This document shows positions 43,800 through 53,243 of a stretch of DNA of 64,000 bases, in pieces. Each line of letters opens with the position of its first letter. Position 1 is the first letter of the stretch. The translations under genes were made by a program, and so were the position numbers. The notes under the pieces were generated by a model that was given only the letters and a program-made list of their open reading frames with translations, made no database searches and was not told where the DNA came from. This DNA comes from Alphaproteobacteria bacterium. GTDB lineage: Bacteria; Pseudomonadota; Alphaproteobacteria; Acetobacterales; Acetobacteraceae. The stretch covers positions 1 to 64,000 of the forward strand of contig VGDL01000007.1 in assembly GCA_016869735.1 (NCBI GenBank), read 5' to 3'.

Positions 43800-44582
43800 A
43801 TGGCCACTTTCACCCTGCCCAAGAATTCGACCGTCGGCACTGGCAAGACGCATAAGGCGCCGGCTGGTGCGAAGAAGGTCAAGAATTTCAAAATCTATCG
43901 CTGGGACCCGGATTCTGGCGAAAACCCGCGCAACGACACTTACGAAATTGATCTTGACCAATGCGGCCCGATGGTGCTGGACGCGCTGATCAAGATCAAG
44001 AATGAAGTGGACAGCACGCTGACCTTCCGGCGTTCCTGCCGTGAGGGGATTTGCGGCTCCTGCTCCATGAATATTGATGGGCTGAATACGCTGGCTTGCT
44101 TGAAGCCCATCGATGAAGTGAAGGGCGATGTCCGCATCAACCCGCTGCCGCATATGCCGGTGGTGAAGGATCTAGTGCCGGATTTGTCGCAGATTTACGC
44201 GCAGCTCCGCAGCGTCGAGCCCTGGCTGAAATCAGACACGCCGCCGCCCCCGGATGCTGAACGCCTGCAATCCAAGGAAGAACGCGCGAAGCTGGATGGG
44301 CTTTGGGAGTGCATTCTGTGCTTCTGCTGCTCAACATCTTGCCCGTCCTATTGGTGGAATGGCGATCGGTATCTGGGCCCGGCGGTGTTGCTGCAAGCCT
44401 ATCGCTGGATTGCAGATTCGCGTGATGAAGCAACAGGGGAACGCTTGGACAATCTGGAAGACCCCTTCCGGCTGTATCGCTGCCACACCATCATGAATTG
44501 CACGCGCACTTGCCCCAAGGGCCTCAACCCCGCTGAGGCGATTGGGGAGATCAAGAAGCTGATGGTGGAACGCCAGGGCTGA
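43800..44582 (+). CDS. sdhB: Succinate dehydrogenase iron-sulfur subunit
   Basis: 260 residues with all cluster ligands: [2Fe-2S] in CREGICGSC and the later Cys of NTLAC, then [11 protein letters not shown] and [17 protein letters not shown] for the [4Fe-4S] and [3Fe-4S] centres. It passes electrons from FAD to ubiquinone. Last gene of the operon, closed by a strong terminator. Confidence 0.97.
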   Translation: MATFTLPKNSTVGTGKTHKAPAGAKKVKNFKIYRWDPDSGENPRNDTYEIDLDQCGPMVLDALIKIKNEVDSTLTFRRSCREGICGSCSMNIDGLNTLACLKPIDEVKGDVRINPLPHMPVVKDLVPDLSQIYAQLRSVEPWLKSDTPPPPDAERLQSKEERAKLDGLWECILCFCCSTSCPSYWWNGDRYLGPAVLLQAYRWIADSRDEATGERLDNLEDPFRLYRCHTIMNCTRTCPKGLNPAEAIGEIKKLMVERQG

Positions 44583-44600
44583 CCAGCCCCAACTCCATGA

Positions 44601-44635
44601 AAGCCGCGCAGCCCCAGGCCAGCGCGGCTTTTTCT
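44601..44635 (+). terminator. Intrinsic terminator of sdhCDAB
   Basis: AAGCCGCGC (44601-44609), a 12-base loop, GCGCGGCTT (44622-44630), then TTTCTTT. Perfect 9-bp GC-rich stem with a T tract, 18 bp after the sdhB stop. Confidence 0.92.
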
Positions 44636-44706
44636 TTGCAAAACCCCTGGCATTGGATGCCAAAGCCGCGTTAACCTCCCCCCACAAGATCAATCGGGAG
44701 GCTGGC

Positions 44707-46287
44707 ATGAATAACCCCACCAAAGCCCTGTTGGCTGCGCTGATTGCGCTACCCTTCGCGATCAGCACGCCAAGCGCGCAAACGCTGACGGTTGGCATTG
44801 CCGCGCCTGTCACCACGATTGACCCGCATTTCCATAATGTAGGCCCCAATAACGCGCTGACGCATCACATCTTTGACCGGCTGGTGGAACGCGATGAACG
44901 CGCCCGTCCGCAGCCAAGCCTGGCCGAAAGCTGGCGTGTGGTGTCCGACACGGTATGGGAATTCAAGCTGCGCCGCGGTGTCACCTGGCATGATGGCAAG
45001 CCCTTCACCGCTGATGATGTGGTTTTTACCTTTGCCCGCGTGCAGGCCGGAATTGCGAATAGCCCCGGGGGGTTTGGCGGGTTTCTGCGCGCCATTGCCA
45101 AGGTTGAAACGCCAGATGCGCATACGCTGATCATCCATACCAAGGCGCCTCATCCGCTGATGCCGCTTGATTTGGCTTCCGTTTGCATCATCGCCCGCCA
45201 CGCTGCGGAAGGCGCAAGCAGTGAGGATTTCAACACGGGCAAGGCCGCGATTGGCACCGGGCCTTATCGGCTGCTGGCCTATCGTTCCGGGGATCGCGTG
45301 GAATTGGCGCGCCATGATGGTTATTGGGGGCCGAAGGAACCCTGGGCGCGGGCCACACAACGCTTTTTGCTGAATGACGGGTCACGGACTGCGGCCTTGC
45401 TTGCGGGTGACGTTGATATGATCGAACAAATCCCAACGAGCGATCTGGCACGGCTTCGGCGGGATGCGCGGATAACCGTGACCGAAGTTCCAAGCCTTCG
45501 GACGGTCTACATGGTGCCCGATTATTCGCGCGATGGCGGCACACCGCTGATTACAGACAATAACGGCACGCCCTTGCCGGTGAATCCGTGGAAGGACGCG
45601 CGGGTCAGGCGCGCACTTTCCATGGCAATCAACCGTGACGCCTTGGTAGAAAGGGTCATGGAAGGCGTTGGGACGGCAACCGCGCAATGGCTGCCGGCAG
45701 GCACTTTTGGCTATAATTCCGCCGTTAAGCCCCGGCGCTTTGATCCCGATGGCGCGAAGCGGCTTTTGGCCGAAGCGGGTTACCCGGATGGCTTCCGCAT
45801 CACGCTGCATACGCCGAATGATCGCTGGCCCAATGATGCGCGAATCTCACAAGCCGTGGCACAGATGTGGACGCGCATTGGCGTTCGTACCCAGGTGGAT
45901 GCCGCACCGTGGACAGCCTTTGTCCCGCGCCGGACACGCGTTGAATATGCCATGCAGCTTGGTGCCTGGGGAAGTTCCACCGGTGAAGCATCCAATTTTC
46001 TGGTGAATTCGGTTGCCACACGTGATCGGGTGCGTTTGACCGGTGCCAATAATAATGCGCGCTTTTCAAGCCCGGTTTTTGATGAATTCGCCGCGCGCGG
46101 ATCAGCCACCCTGGATGACGCCGCACGAGAGAAGGTCTGGCACGAAGCAACTATCCGTTACGCTGAAGAAGAACCGCTGATCCAACTTATTCAATACGTG
46201 AACGTCTGGGGCTTGCGCAAAGGCCTGACCCATACGCCGCGTATGGATGAAAGAACATTGGCCATGGGGGTGCGGCAAGCGCCCTGA
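44707..46287 (+). CDS. ABC transporter substrate-binding protein, family 5 (peptide/oligopeptide type)
   Basis: 526 residues from ATG 44707 with a good AGGAGG-like site and a Sec signal peptide (ALLAALIALPFAISTPSAQ). The family 5 core follows (ESWRVVSDTVWEFKLRRGVTWHDGKPFTADDVVF and AMAINRDALVERV-like segments). It binds a peptide, nickel chelate or sugar acid in the periplasm. No permease or ATPase genes follow, so it is an orphan. Confidence 0.9.
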   Translation: MNNPTKALLAALIALPFAISTPSAQTLTVGIAAPVTTIDPHFHNVGPNNALTHHIFDRLVERDERARPQPSLAESWRVVSDTVWEFKLRRGVTWHDGKPFTADDVVFTFARVQAGIANSPGGFGGFLRAIAKVETPDAHTLIIHTKAPHPLMPLDLASVCIIARHAAEGASSEDFNTGKAAIGTGPYRLLAYRSGDRVELARHDGYWGPKEPWARATQRFLLNDGSRTAALLAGDVDMIEQIPTSDLARLRRDARITVTEVPSLRTVYMVPDYSRDGGTPLITDNNGTPLPVNPWKDARVRRALSMAINRDALVERVMEGVGTATAQWLPAGTFGYNSAVKPRRFDPDGAKRLLAEAGYPDGFRITLHTPNDRWPNDARISQAVAQMWTRIGVRTQVDAAPWTAFVPRRTRVEYAMQLGAWGSSTGEASNFLVNSVATRDRVRLTGANNNARFSSPVFDEFAARGSATLDDAAREKVWHEATIRYAEEEPLIQLIQYVNVWGLRKGLTHTPRMDERTLAMGVRQAP

Positions 46288-46298
46288 TCAGGGCGCAG

Positions 46299-47090
46299 CT
46301 ATTCGGCGGCTTCCGCCACTTCCAGATGGGCCGCGCCGTTGCGCCTGACGCGTGCCCATTGCGGTGCGCCAGGGCGGCAACGGTCAGTGAATAAGGTGCT
46401 GCCAGGCGCTGTCACTTCAAGCTTGCTATGCAGCCGGCAAATAATCCGCGAGCCGGCGCGCGACGATGACGCACCATGCCAACGCAGCACGGCGCGCCCC
46501 CATTCGCCGTAGGTTTCATAATGCCGCACCAGGTATCGCGCGGCCCAATCTGCGGCGCGGCTTGGGTCCAGTGGCCAATCCTCACCGCGCGCGACATGCA
46601 CGCCAGCATTGATCTGGAAGCACCCGGCCATCCCGCGTGTGCCGGCGGAAGTCAGCATTCGGCGGGCTTCTTCGCGGGTTGCCGGAAAATAGGCGCGGCC
46701 CCGCAGATTGAGAGCATAGGCATGCAGCCCGCTTTCATTCAGCGCGATGGCGGTCAGCAACCCCTCTGGCAGGCCATGGGTGATCTCAGCCTCCCGCGCG
46801 GCAACCAGACAGGCGGCGCGGGGTGAAGAAGCTTCACGCGCTGGCGCATCAAGTGCCTGGGTAACGGGCGCGGGCAATTCAGCGCAGGCAGCACCAAAAA
46901 GGGCCAGCAACAAAGCGAGCGGAGCAGCCGCGGCGCGGCGCGCGTTGCTGAGGGAAAGCCTGAAGGCCAGAATGGCCGAATACCCGGAGGAACGAAACCT
47001 TGGGGGGCGGGCACTCCGCAGCAAAGCACGCTGGAGGTCCACGCCATCTCGCCGGCCCGGGGGTGCCGACGAAGCCTTGGCGGTCGTCAT
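46299..47090 (-). CDS. Transglycosylase SLT-like lipoprotein
   Basis: 263 residues. A hydrophobic stretch ending LALFGAAC (lipobox) at about residue 60-69 is followed by a compact SLT-type domain: AIALNESGLHAYALN holds the catalytic Glu, GMAGCFQINAGVH and AARYLVRHYETYGEWGRAVLRWH follow. It should cut peptidoglycan at the outer membrane. The signal peptide lies unusually far from the ATG, so the true start may be a downstream non-ATG codon. Possibly part of a conjugation- or secretion-linked family, but no such genes are near. Confidence 0.72.
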   Translation of the reverse strand: MTTAKASSAPPGRRDGVDLQRALLRSARPPRFRSSGYSAILAFRLSLSNARRAAAAPLALLLALFGAACAELPAPVTQALDAPAREASSPRAACLVAAREAEITHGLPEGLLTAIALNESGLHAYALNLRGRAYFPATREEARRMLTSAGTRGMAGCFQINAGVHVARGEDWPLDPSRAADWAARYLVRHYETYGEWGRAVLRWHGASSSRAGSRIICRLHSKLEVTAPGSTLFTDRCRPGAPQWARVRRNGAAHLEVAEAAE

Positions 47091-47127
47091 GAAGTTTCGA
47101 TAGTCGAACCGGGGATGGATTGCAAAT

Positions 47128-47153
47128 AAAAAAACCCCCTGGCCAGAAGGGGC
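47128..47153 (-). terminator. Possible terminator (minus strand)
   Basis: Minus-strand GCCCC-TTCTGGCCA-GGGG followed by seven T. The stem is short, but the T tract is good. It lies in the 225-bp gap between the TPP-enzyme gene and the transglycosylase gene; the rest of the gap is AT-rich and shows no gene. Confidence 0.45.
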
Positions 47154-47271
47154 GAGACAACGAGTAATTAAGGCGGGAATGAGGCGAAATATTCAAAAAT
47201 AAAACTACAATCCTATTGGTACGAAATTAACTTTATATTGAATTTCTCTATTTGGTTTTTCTGTAATTCTA

Positions 47272-47301
47272 CGAAAAACCGAGCGCCCATGCCTGAGCGC
47301 T
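47272..47301 (-). terminator. Terminator of the TPP-enzyme gene
   Basis: Minus-strand AGCGC-TCAGGCATGG-GCGCT followed by CGGTTTTT, 15 bp after the stop. Short GC stem and T5. Confidence 0.55.
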
Positions 47302-47315
47302 TGTTGAGTTCCTTA

Positions 47316-48941
47316 TCAGCCCATCCGGATATTGGGCGCTGGCTGGCCTTCAATCACCACATTCACGCAAGCCGGCTTGCCGGAAGCGAAGGCGCGTTCC
47401 AGCGCAGGGGCGATATCTTCCGCGCGCGTGACGTATTCGCCATGCCCACCAAGTGCGACAGCGACCAGATCGTAGCGCGTGCCGGGGGCCAATTCGCAGC
47501 CATGGGTGCGATTGGCGCCGTAATCGCGCTTCTGGATTTCATATTCCGCATTCCAGCGGGAATCATTGCCGACCACGGCAACAAAGGGCAGTTGGTGGCG
47601 GCAGGCGGTATCGAATTCCGCCATGTGGAAGCCGAAAGTCCCATCGCCCATGATCGCCAGAATGCGCGCATCAGGCTTCGCAGCCCGCGCAGCCATGGCG
47701 AAGGGGATGGAAGGCCCAATCGCGCCCGCCAGCCCATTGATGATGCGCGTTGGCGCGGCAAGGATGGCTTGCGCCCATTGCCCAATTTCCCCGCCATCAC
47801 TGATCAGCACGGGGTCTTGAGCTTCATCCAAAAAGGGCTTGGCGGCCTGGAACAGTGTTGCGGGATGGATCGGGCCACCCGTAGCGCCCGCCAAAGCCGC
47901 CCAAGCTGGCGGGCGGAAGGCCAAGGCCGCAGCCAGCCGCTCGGCCCAAGCCTTGTTGGCGTGGGGTTTCATGGCGCTGGCCAGCGCCTCGGTCGCCTCG
48001 GTAGCGCTGGCCACTGCTGCAAGCGCCACCCGCCCCGGCAAGGCGCGGGCGCCGCGCGCGATTACGCCAGCATTGGGGTCAATCTGAATAAAACGGGCTT
48101 CGGCGGAAATCCCCGGCGCACGACCAAAGCGGAGTGAGAAATCAAGCGCCTTGCCGAGCAGCACAACCAAATCAGCCTCAGCCAACACCCCGGCATAGGC
48201 ACCAAGTGAGGGGTCATTCAGCCCGCGCGGGCTTTCCATGGGGATCACCGGTAGGTCAGCAGCGGCACCAAGCGCGGCCATAAGCGGCTTGCCGCGCAGG
48301 CTGCACAGGGCGGGCGGCGCCAGAATGATGGGCCGCGCCGCTGCAGCGATCATCCCCGCAATAGCCTGGGCTGTGGTGGCGCCAAGCGGCATGGGCTCAG
48401 CGCCGAAGGCAGCGGCATCAGGCAAAGCGGGGGCGGTGATGCGCGCATCCATCAGATCGGTCGGTAGGCTGAGATGCACGGGGCCAGGGCGGCCAGACCG
48501 CGCCACACGAAAGGCGCGCGCCACATCGGCGCCAATCCCCGCTGTAGTCGCTGCGGTGAAGGAAAGCTTGGTGACAGGCTCGGCCATATCCGCCTGGCGC
48601 AATTCCTGAAACGTCCCCAGGCCCAATTCGCGCAACGGCGCATGGCCGGAGAGCAATACCACCGGCACTTCACCTGCCATGGCGGTCGGCATGGCGGCGA
48701 TGGCATTGGTATGCCCTTGTCCGCCGGTCACCATCGCCACGCCAACTTCCCCGGTCAGCCTTGCCCAGGCATCGGCCATATGCACCGCGGCGGCTTCCTG
48801 GCGGGTATGCACAAGCTCAATCCCGCTGCCGATCAGGGCATCGAAGATCGTCATGATGTGATTGCCCGAAAGCGTGAAAATGTGGCTGACGCCAGCCTGC
48901 TTCAGCGCTGCCACCAGAATATCCGCCCCGCGTTGTTCCAT
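47316..48941 (-). CDS. Thiamine-pyrophosphate-dependent enzyme (acetolactate-synthase-like)
   Basis: 541 residues from ATG 48941 (MEQRGADILVAALKQAGVSH) with an AGGAGG site. Three-domain TPP fold: PYR domain with the activating Glu in HTRQEAAAVHMADAWAR, central domain, and PP domain with GDGTFGFHMAEFDTACRHQLP (GDG...N-type motif). The family includes acetolactate synthase, benzoylformate decarboxylase, oxalyl-CoA decarboxylase and sulfoacetaldehyde acetyltransferase; the substrate cannot be assigned. It diverges from the second fumarate reductase operon across a 72-bp gap with a perfect palindrome. Confidence 0.85.
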   Translation of the reverse strand: MEQRGADILVAALKQAGVSHIFTLSGNHIMTIFDALIGSGIELVHTRQEAAAVHMADAWARLTGEVGVAMVTGGQGHTNAIAAMPTAMAGEVPVVLLSGHAPLRELGLGTFQELRQADMAEPVTKLSFTAATTAGIGADVARAFRVARSGRPGPVHLSLPTDLMDARITAPALPDAAAFGAEPMPLGATTAQAIAGMIAAAARPIILAPPALCSLRGKPLMAALGAAADLPVIPMESPRGLNDPSLGAYAGVLAEADLVVLLGKALDFSLRFGRAPGISAEARFIQIDPNAGVIARGARALPGRVALAAVASATEATEALASAMKPHANKAWAERLAAALAFRPPAWAALAGATGGPIHPATLFQAAKPFLDEAQDPVLISDGGEIGQWAQAILAAPTRIINGLAGAIGPSIPFAMAARAAKPDARILAIMGDGTFGFHMAEFDTACRHQLPFVAVVGNDSRWNAEYEIQKRDYGANRTHGCELAPGTRYDLVAVALGGHGEYVTRAEDIAPALERAFASGKPACVNVVIEGQPAPNIRMG

Positions 48942-48977
48942 GCCTGCTTCCTCCTGTTGATTGCAGCAGGCCATGGG

Positions 48978-48994
48978 CTGGACAGGCTGTCCAG
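48978..48994. promoter_or_regulatory. Perfect 17-bp palindrome in a divergent promoter region
   Basis: CTGGACAG-G-CTGTCCAG lies midway between the start of the TPP-enzyme gene and the start of the second sdhB-like gene. Symmetry and position fit an operator for a dimeric regulator, but no matching regulator gene is adjacent. Confidence 0.55.
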
Positions 48995-49013
48995 TGGCCT
49001 TAGTCTGGCCCCC

Positions 49014-49751
49014 ATGGAGCAACTCAAGGTCAGCGTCTGGCGCGGCGAGGATGCGGGCGGTTTTGCGCGCTATGATGTGCCGGCGCGTGACAATCAGACC
49101 GTGCTTGATGTTGTCACGCATATCCAGCGCGAATTGGACCCAAGCCTTGCCTATCGCTTCGCCTGTCGCGTTGGCATGTGCGGGTCTTGCGCCATGACAG
49201 TGAACGGCCGCGCGCGCTGGACCTGCCGGACGCATGTGCGCAAGGTGGTGGGTGCCGATGGCGCTTTGGAATTGCGCCCCTTGGCCAATCTGCCGGTGAT
49301 CCGCGATCTGGCGGCTGATCTGGCGCCCTTCTTCGACAAATGGCAGCGCGCGCAAGGGTTTTTTCAGCCCAAGGACGCGCCGGATGGCGCCGTGCCGGAT
49401 GAATTTGCCGTGGTCGCGCCCGGCAGCAAGGCCAGGCGCGAAGCCGATGCCGGCATTGAATGCATCGGCTGCGCCGTTTGCTACGCTTCCTGCGATGTTG
49501 TCGCCTGGAATGGCGATTATCTGGGGCCGGCGGCGCTCAACCGTGCCTGGACTTTGGTGAATGATGCGCGTGATGGCGCGCGCGGCGAAAGGCTGGATGC
49601 GGTGGCGGGCGATGCCGGTTGCCATTCCTGCCATTCCACCCGTTCCTGCACGGAACGCTGCCCGAAGCAGATTGACCCATCAGGCGCCATTGCCGGGCTG
49701 AAGCGGACCTTGTTCTGGGAGAGCCTGCTTGGTGGCAAGCGCCATGGCTGA
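49014..49751 (+). CDS. Second succinate dehydrogenase/fumarate reductase iron-sulfur subunit
   Basis: 245 residues from ATG 49014 (MEQLKVSVWRGEDAGG). [2Fe-2S] ligands in CRVGMCGSC and WTC; then CIGCAVCYASC and CHSCHSTRSCTERCPKQID for the other clusters. Distinct from the sdhB of the main operon and shorter in the N-terminus. It belongs with the two anchors that follow and the flavoprotein at 53243, giving a complete second complex II-like enzyme. It overlaps the next gene by 8 bp. Confidence 0.9.
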   Translation: MEQLKVSVWRGEDAGGFARYDVPARDNQTVLDVVTHIQRELDPSLAYRFACRVGMCGSCAMTVNGRARWTCRTHVRKVVGADGALELRPLANLPVIRDLAADLAPFFDKWQRAQGFFQPKDAPDGAVPDEFAVVAPGSKARREADAGIECIGCAVCYASCDVVAWNGDYLGPAALNRAWTLVNDARDGARGERLDAVAGDAGCHSCHSTRSCTERCPKQIDPSGAIAGLKRTLFWESLLGGKRHG

Positions 49752-50091
49752 CAGGGCCGCGCGCGGGCAGGCGCATCTTTGGGTGGTGCAGCGCATCACT
49801 GCCATGATCCTGGCCCTTGCGGTGCTGGTGCATCTGATCACGATCATCACGGCCGTGCGCGGCGGGCTCTCGGCGCGGGAAATTCTGGCGCGTACCCAGG
49901 GTTCAGAGGTTTGGCTCCTCTTTTATGTGCTGTTTGCGCTGGCGGCTGGGCTGCATGGCGCGATTGGGCTGCGCAATATCGCCGCTGAGACGCTTGGCTG
50001 GCGCGGGCGGGGCCTTGATTTCTGCTGGCTTGGGCTTGGGCTGCTGACCGCGGCTTTCGGCATTCGTGCCGCCTTCGGGCTTTACGCCTGA
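49744..50091 (+). CDS. Membrane anchor subunit 1 of the second complex II-like enzyme
   Basis: 115 residues, three membrane helices; VVQRITAMILALAVLVHLITI, LLFYVLFALAAGLHGAIGLRNI and a last helix. The His in LHGAIG is a plausible heme ligand. It overlaps both neighbours (8 bp upstream, TGATG downstream), so the operon is translationally coupled. Confidence 0.82.
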   Translation: MADRAARGQAHLWVVQRITAMILALAVLVHLITIITAVRGGLSAREILARTQGSEVWLLFYVLFALAAGLHGAIGLRNIAAETLGWRGRGLDFCWLGLGLLTAAFGIRAAFGLYA

Positions 50092-50432
50092 TGGATTTCC
50101 GCGCGCGTTCCCACCCAAGCTGGATCGGCTTTGCCGTGCATCGGGTTTCTGGCCTGTTGCTGGCGTTGTTTTTGCCGTTGCATTTCTGGGCACTCGGCAG
50201 CGCCATTCAAGGGGAAGCCCGGCTTGATGGGTTTTTGCGCTGGACAGAGAACCCTTTGGTGAAGGCGGCCGAAACCGCGCTGGTCATCCTGCTGGCCGCG
50301 CATCTGGCAGGTGGTTTACGCGTCATGGCGTTGGAGTTCCTGGGCTGGGGGCGAGCGCAGAAGGATCTGGTTGCACTTTCCTTCGGGCTTTCACTGCTGG
50401 TGGGATTGGTTTTCCTGTTCAATGTCTTTTGA
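50091..50432 (+). CDS. Membrane anchor subunit 2 of the second complex II-like enzyme
   Basis: 113 residues, three membrane helices. RSHPSWIGFAVHRVSGLLLALFLPLHF carries the HRxSG motif of SdhC-type anchors, and LAAHLAGGLRVMALE a further His. The ATG overlaps the preceding stop (TGATG); its end overlaps the TauE gene by 11 bp. Confidence 0.84.
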   Translation: MDFRARSHPSWIGFAVHRVSGLLLALFLPLHFWALGSAIQGEARLDGFLRWTENPLVKAAETALVILLAAHLAGGLRVMALEFLGWGRAQKDLVALSFGLSLLVGLVFLFNVF

Positions 50433-51153
50433 TCTTCTGGCGCTGCTTGGCGGCTGCTTCATCGCCGCCTTCTGCTCGGGCTTGGCAGGCTTTGCCTTCA
50501 ATCTGGTGGCGGCGGGCATCCTTTATCATTGGGTGACGCCGCAGGAGATCGCGCCGGTGCTGGTGCTGGGATCACTCCTGATCCAAAGCGTGACCTTGCG
50601 CGTGGTTTGGCCGGCCATTCGATGGCCGGTGCTGAGGCCTTATGTCTTTGCCGGTGCCTCGGGCACGCCTTTCGGGGTTTGGGCGCTGAGTGTCGTGGAA
50701 GCGCGCGTGATTGTCGCCGGCATTGGCATTTTATTGGTGGGTTATGCCGGCTTCATGCTGGCGCGGATTGCGCTGCGTCTGGCGCCGCCCAAACTCGCCG
50801 CCGGGCCGCGTGCCGATGCGGTGGTGGGGTTTCTGGCGGGTGCGCTTGGCGGCATTGGCGGGTTTTCCGGCGCGCTGCCTTCCATGTGGACGGATGTGAA
50901 GGGCCTAAGGAAGGACGAGGCCCGCGCGATTTTCCAGCCCTTTATTGTGGTGATGCAGATCATCGCCGCGGCTGGGCTGGCAATCACCGGGTTTTTCACG
51001 CTGGAGGCCGCCAAAACCCTGCTGATCGCCCTACCCGCGCTTGCCCTTGGCACCTGGCTTGGCCTGCGCGCCTATCGCGTGATCCCTGCGGAGGGCTTTC
51101 GGCTGGTGCTTTTAGGGCTGTTGTTCCTATCGGGGCTTTCGCTGGTGATCTGA
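50422..51153 (+). CDS. TauE/SafE-family permease
   Basis: 243 residues from ATG 50422, eight hydrophobic segments. The family signature is in LGGIGGFSGALPSMWTDVKGLRKDEARA. Members export sulfite, sulfoacetate or other organic anions. Being inside the fumarate reductase/fumarase operon, it may carry a C4 or related acid, but this is inference from position only. Confidence 0.83.
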   Translation: MSFDLLALLGGCFIAAFCSGLAGFAFNLVAAGILYHWVTPQEIAPVLVLGSLLIQSVTLRVVWPAIRWPVLRPYVFAGASGTPFGVWALSVVEARVIVAGIGILLVGYAGFMLARIALRLAPPKLAAGPRADAVVGFLAGALGGIGGFSGALPSMWTDVKGLRKDEARAIFQPFIVVMQIIAAAGLAITGFFTLEAAKTLLIALPALALGTWLGLRAYRVIPAEGFRLVLLGLLFLSGLSLVI

Positions 51154-51210
51154 TACGCTTTCATCCTGCGGGCGCTTGTGGGAAACTTGGGCGGAAAAGG
51201 GGATGGTTGC

Positions 51211-52119
51211 ATGAGCCTGATGTCCAAGACCGAAATCGCGCCGCTGGTCGTGGAGCCTGCGGCGATCGAGGAAGCGGCCAAGCTGCTTTATATCCGCGCC
51301 TGCAAAATCCTGCCCGATGACATCAAGGCGGGGTTCACACGGCTGGATGCCTCGGAAACCGATGCCACCGCCAAGACCATCCTGGCCACCATGATTGAGA
51401 ATATCGGTGTCGCAGAACGCATGGATAATTTGCTGTGCCAGGATACCGGCATTCCAATCTTCAATCTGTTGATCGGGCGCAATGTCGCGGTGGATGGCTT
51501 TGCGCTGAAGGAAGCCATTGCCCGCGGTACGGCGCGCGCCACGCGCGAACACCCGCTGCGGTCTTCCGTGGTGCACCCCATCACGCGCAAGAATGAACAT
51601 ACCTCCTGCGGGGAACGCGTGCCCGTGATCAATATTGATTTCACAGAGGCTGATCGCGAATTGCGGCTGGAGATGATCCCGAAGGGATCGGGCTCAGAAA
51701 ACGGGTCCTTCCTGCAAATGTTGATCCCGGCCGATGGGCTTTCAGCCGTGAAGCGCTTTGTAGTGGACCGCGTGATCCAGGCCGGCGGCAAGGTCTGCCC
51801 GCCGACGATTGTGGGTGTGGGTGTTGGTGGCACTTCCGATCTTTGCATGCATTTGGCGAAGATTGCGGCGACGCGCCCGCTTGGGTCGCGCTGCACCGAT
51901 GCGGAAGGGGCGAAGCTGGAAGCCGAGCTTTCCGAAGCAGTGAATGCGCTTGGCATTGGCCCGCAAGGCCTGGGCGGTGATAGCACTTCCTTCGCCGTGC
52001 ATGTAGAAACGGCGGCGACGCATATCACCATGAACCCGGTGGCGGTAAATATCCAATGCCATAGCGCACGCCGCGCGAGTGCAACCTTCACGCCCGCCGG
52101 CATCAGCATCGGTTTTTGA
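51211..52119 (+). CDS. Class I fumarase/tartrate dehydratase alpha subunit
   Basis: 302 residues from ATG 51211. [4Fe-4S] ligands are in LLCQDTGIP, the SDLC of VGGTSDLC, and a Cys in the CPPTIVGVG stretch; IGPQGLGGDST is also diagnostic. This is the N-terminal half of a class I hydratase as a separate subunit; the beta subunit is at 52635. It should convert fumarate to malate, or tartrate to oxaloacetate. The pairing with a fumarate reductase favours fumarate. Confidence 0.92.
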   Translation: MSLMSKTEIAPLVVEPAAIEEAAKLLYIRACKILPDDIKAGFTRLDASETDATAKTILATMIENIGVAERMDNLLCQDTGIPIFNLLIGRNVAVDGFALKEAIARGTARATREHPLRSSVVHPITRKNEHTSCGERVPVINIDFTEADRELRLEMIPKGSGSENGSFLQMLIPADGLSAVKRFVVDRVIQAGGKVCPPTIVGVGVGGTSDLCMHLAKIAATRPLGSRCTDAEGAKLEAELSEAVNALGIGPQGLGGDSTSFAVHVETAATHITMNPVAVNIQCHSARRASATFTPAGISIGF

Positions 52120-52122
52120 ACC

Positions 52123-52638
52123 ATGTCTTCCACCAGCATTGCAGTGACCTTGGCGGGGGCAGCGGATCGGCCCGCGCTGATGCGCGTGCTGGCGGAAATG
52201 GGTGATTTTTATGATGAGGTTTTGGGCCATACGCGCCTTGTTGCGGCAGCGGAAGCGCTGACCTCACCCGCCAATCGCGCGGGCCCCTTTTGCCTGATCG
52301 GGCGCGCGGGGGATGAACCGGCGGGGCTGGTTGCGCTTTCTGGTTTTTTCCCGGCACGTGATTTCACCTGGGGGCTACTACTCCGCGATATTTTTGTGAT
52401 GGAAGCACATCGCGGCACACGTGCTGCGCGTGCGCTGATGCGCGGCGCGATGCGCTTTGCCGTCACCGGCGGCTATAGCCGTGTGGAATGGGGCACAGCA
52501 GAGGAAAATCTGCGCGCCCGCACCTTTTACGCCAAGCTTGGCACCGCGCCAGCAGCGCGGCTTTCCTATCGCCTGGAAGACGAGGCCTTGGCCGAAGCCG
52601 CCCAAGGGCGCTGGCCAGCCCCAGAGGAAGAGACATGA
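52123..52638 (+). CDS. GNAT N-acetyltransferase
   Basis: 171 residues with a GNAT core: acetyl-CoA loop around FVMEAHRGTRAARALMRGAMRFA, then VEWGTAEENLRARTFYAKLGT. It starts 3 bp after the fumarase alpha gene and overlaps the beta gene (ATGA), so it separates the two halves of one enzyme. The substrate is unknown. Confidence 0.85.
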   Translation: MSSTSIAVTLAGAADRPALMRVLAEMGDFYDEVLGHTRLVAAAEALTSPANRAGPFCLIGRAGDEPAGLVALSGFFPARDFTWGLLLRDIFVMEAHRGTRAARALMRGAMRFAVTGGYSRVEWGTAEENLRARTFYAKLGTAPAARLSYRLEDEALAEAAQGRWPAPEEET

Positions 52639-53243
52639 CACACCACATCCTGCCCATGCCGATCACCGAAGCCCAAGTGCGCGCGCTGCGTGTGGGCGAT
52701 ACGGTGACCTTGGAAGAAACGCTCTATGGCATTCGGGATGCGACGCAGATCCATATGTTCGATCATGGCCGACGCACGAATTTCAATCTGCAAGGCCATG
52801 CCGTGATCCATACCGCGCCCAATCTCCGCAAGGTGGAACGCGTGGGCAATAATCATTCGGGGTATGAGGCCGTGTGCGTTGGCACCACCACATCAGACCG
52901 GATGGAACGCTTCACCCGCCCGCTGATGGAACGTGAAGGGGTGCGCATCATTATCGGCAAGGGCGGCTTGCGTGATGGGTCGCTGGCGGCCTTTCGCGAT
53001 TTGGGCGGCGCCTATCTGGCCGTGGTCGGCGGCGCAGCGGCGCTGGAAACCACCTGGATCGAAGCGGTGGAGGATGTGGATATGGATGATCTCAATCCCG
53101 AAAGCCTCTACAAATTTCGCATCAAAGGCTTCGGGCCGCTGCTGGTGGCGATGGATAGCCATGGCGGCAGTCTTTTCGCCAAGGTGAATGATGAAGCGGC
53201 ACGCCGACGCCAGGCCGTGCTTGAAAAGCTGGGGGCGGCGTGA
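52635..53243 (+). CDS. Class I fumarase/tartrate dehydratase beta subunit
   Basis: 202 residues from ATG 52635, overlapping the GNAT stop. Family landmarks: ALRVGDTVTLEETLYGIRDATQIHMF, IIGKGGLRDG, and YLAVVGGAAAL with the swivelling-domain fold of FumA C-terminus. It completes the [4Fe-4S] hydratase with the alpha subunit. Its stop overlaps the flavoprotein start (TGATG). Confidence 0.92.
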   Translation: MTHHILPMPITEAQVRALRVGDTVTLEETLYGIRDATQIHMFDHGRRTNFNLQGHAVIHTAPNLRKVERVGNNHSGYEAVCVGTTTSDRMERFTRPLMEREGVRIIIGKGGLRDGSLAAFRDLGGAYLAVVGGAAALETTWIEAVEDVDMDDLNPESLYKFRIKGFGPLLVAMDSHGGSLFAKVNDEAARRRQAVLEKLGAA

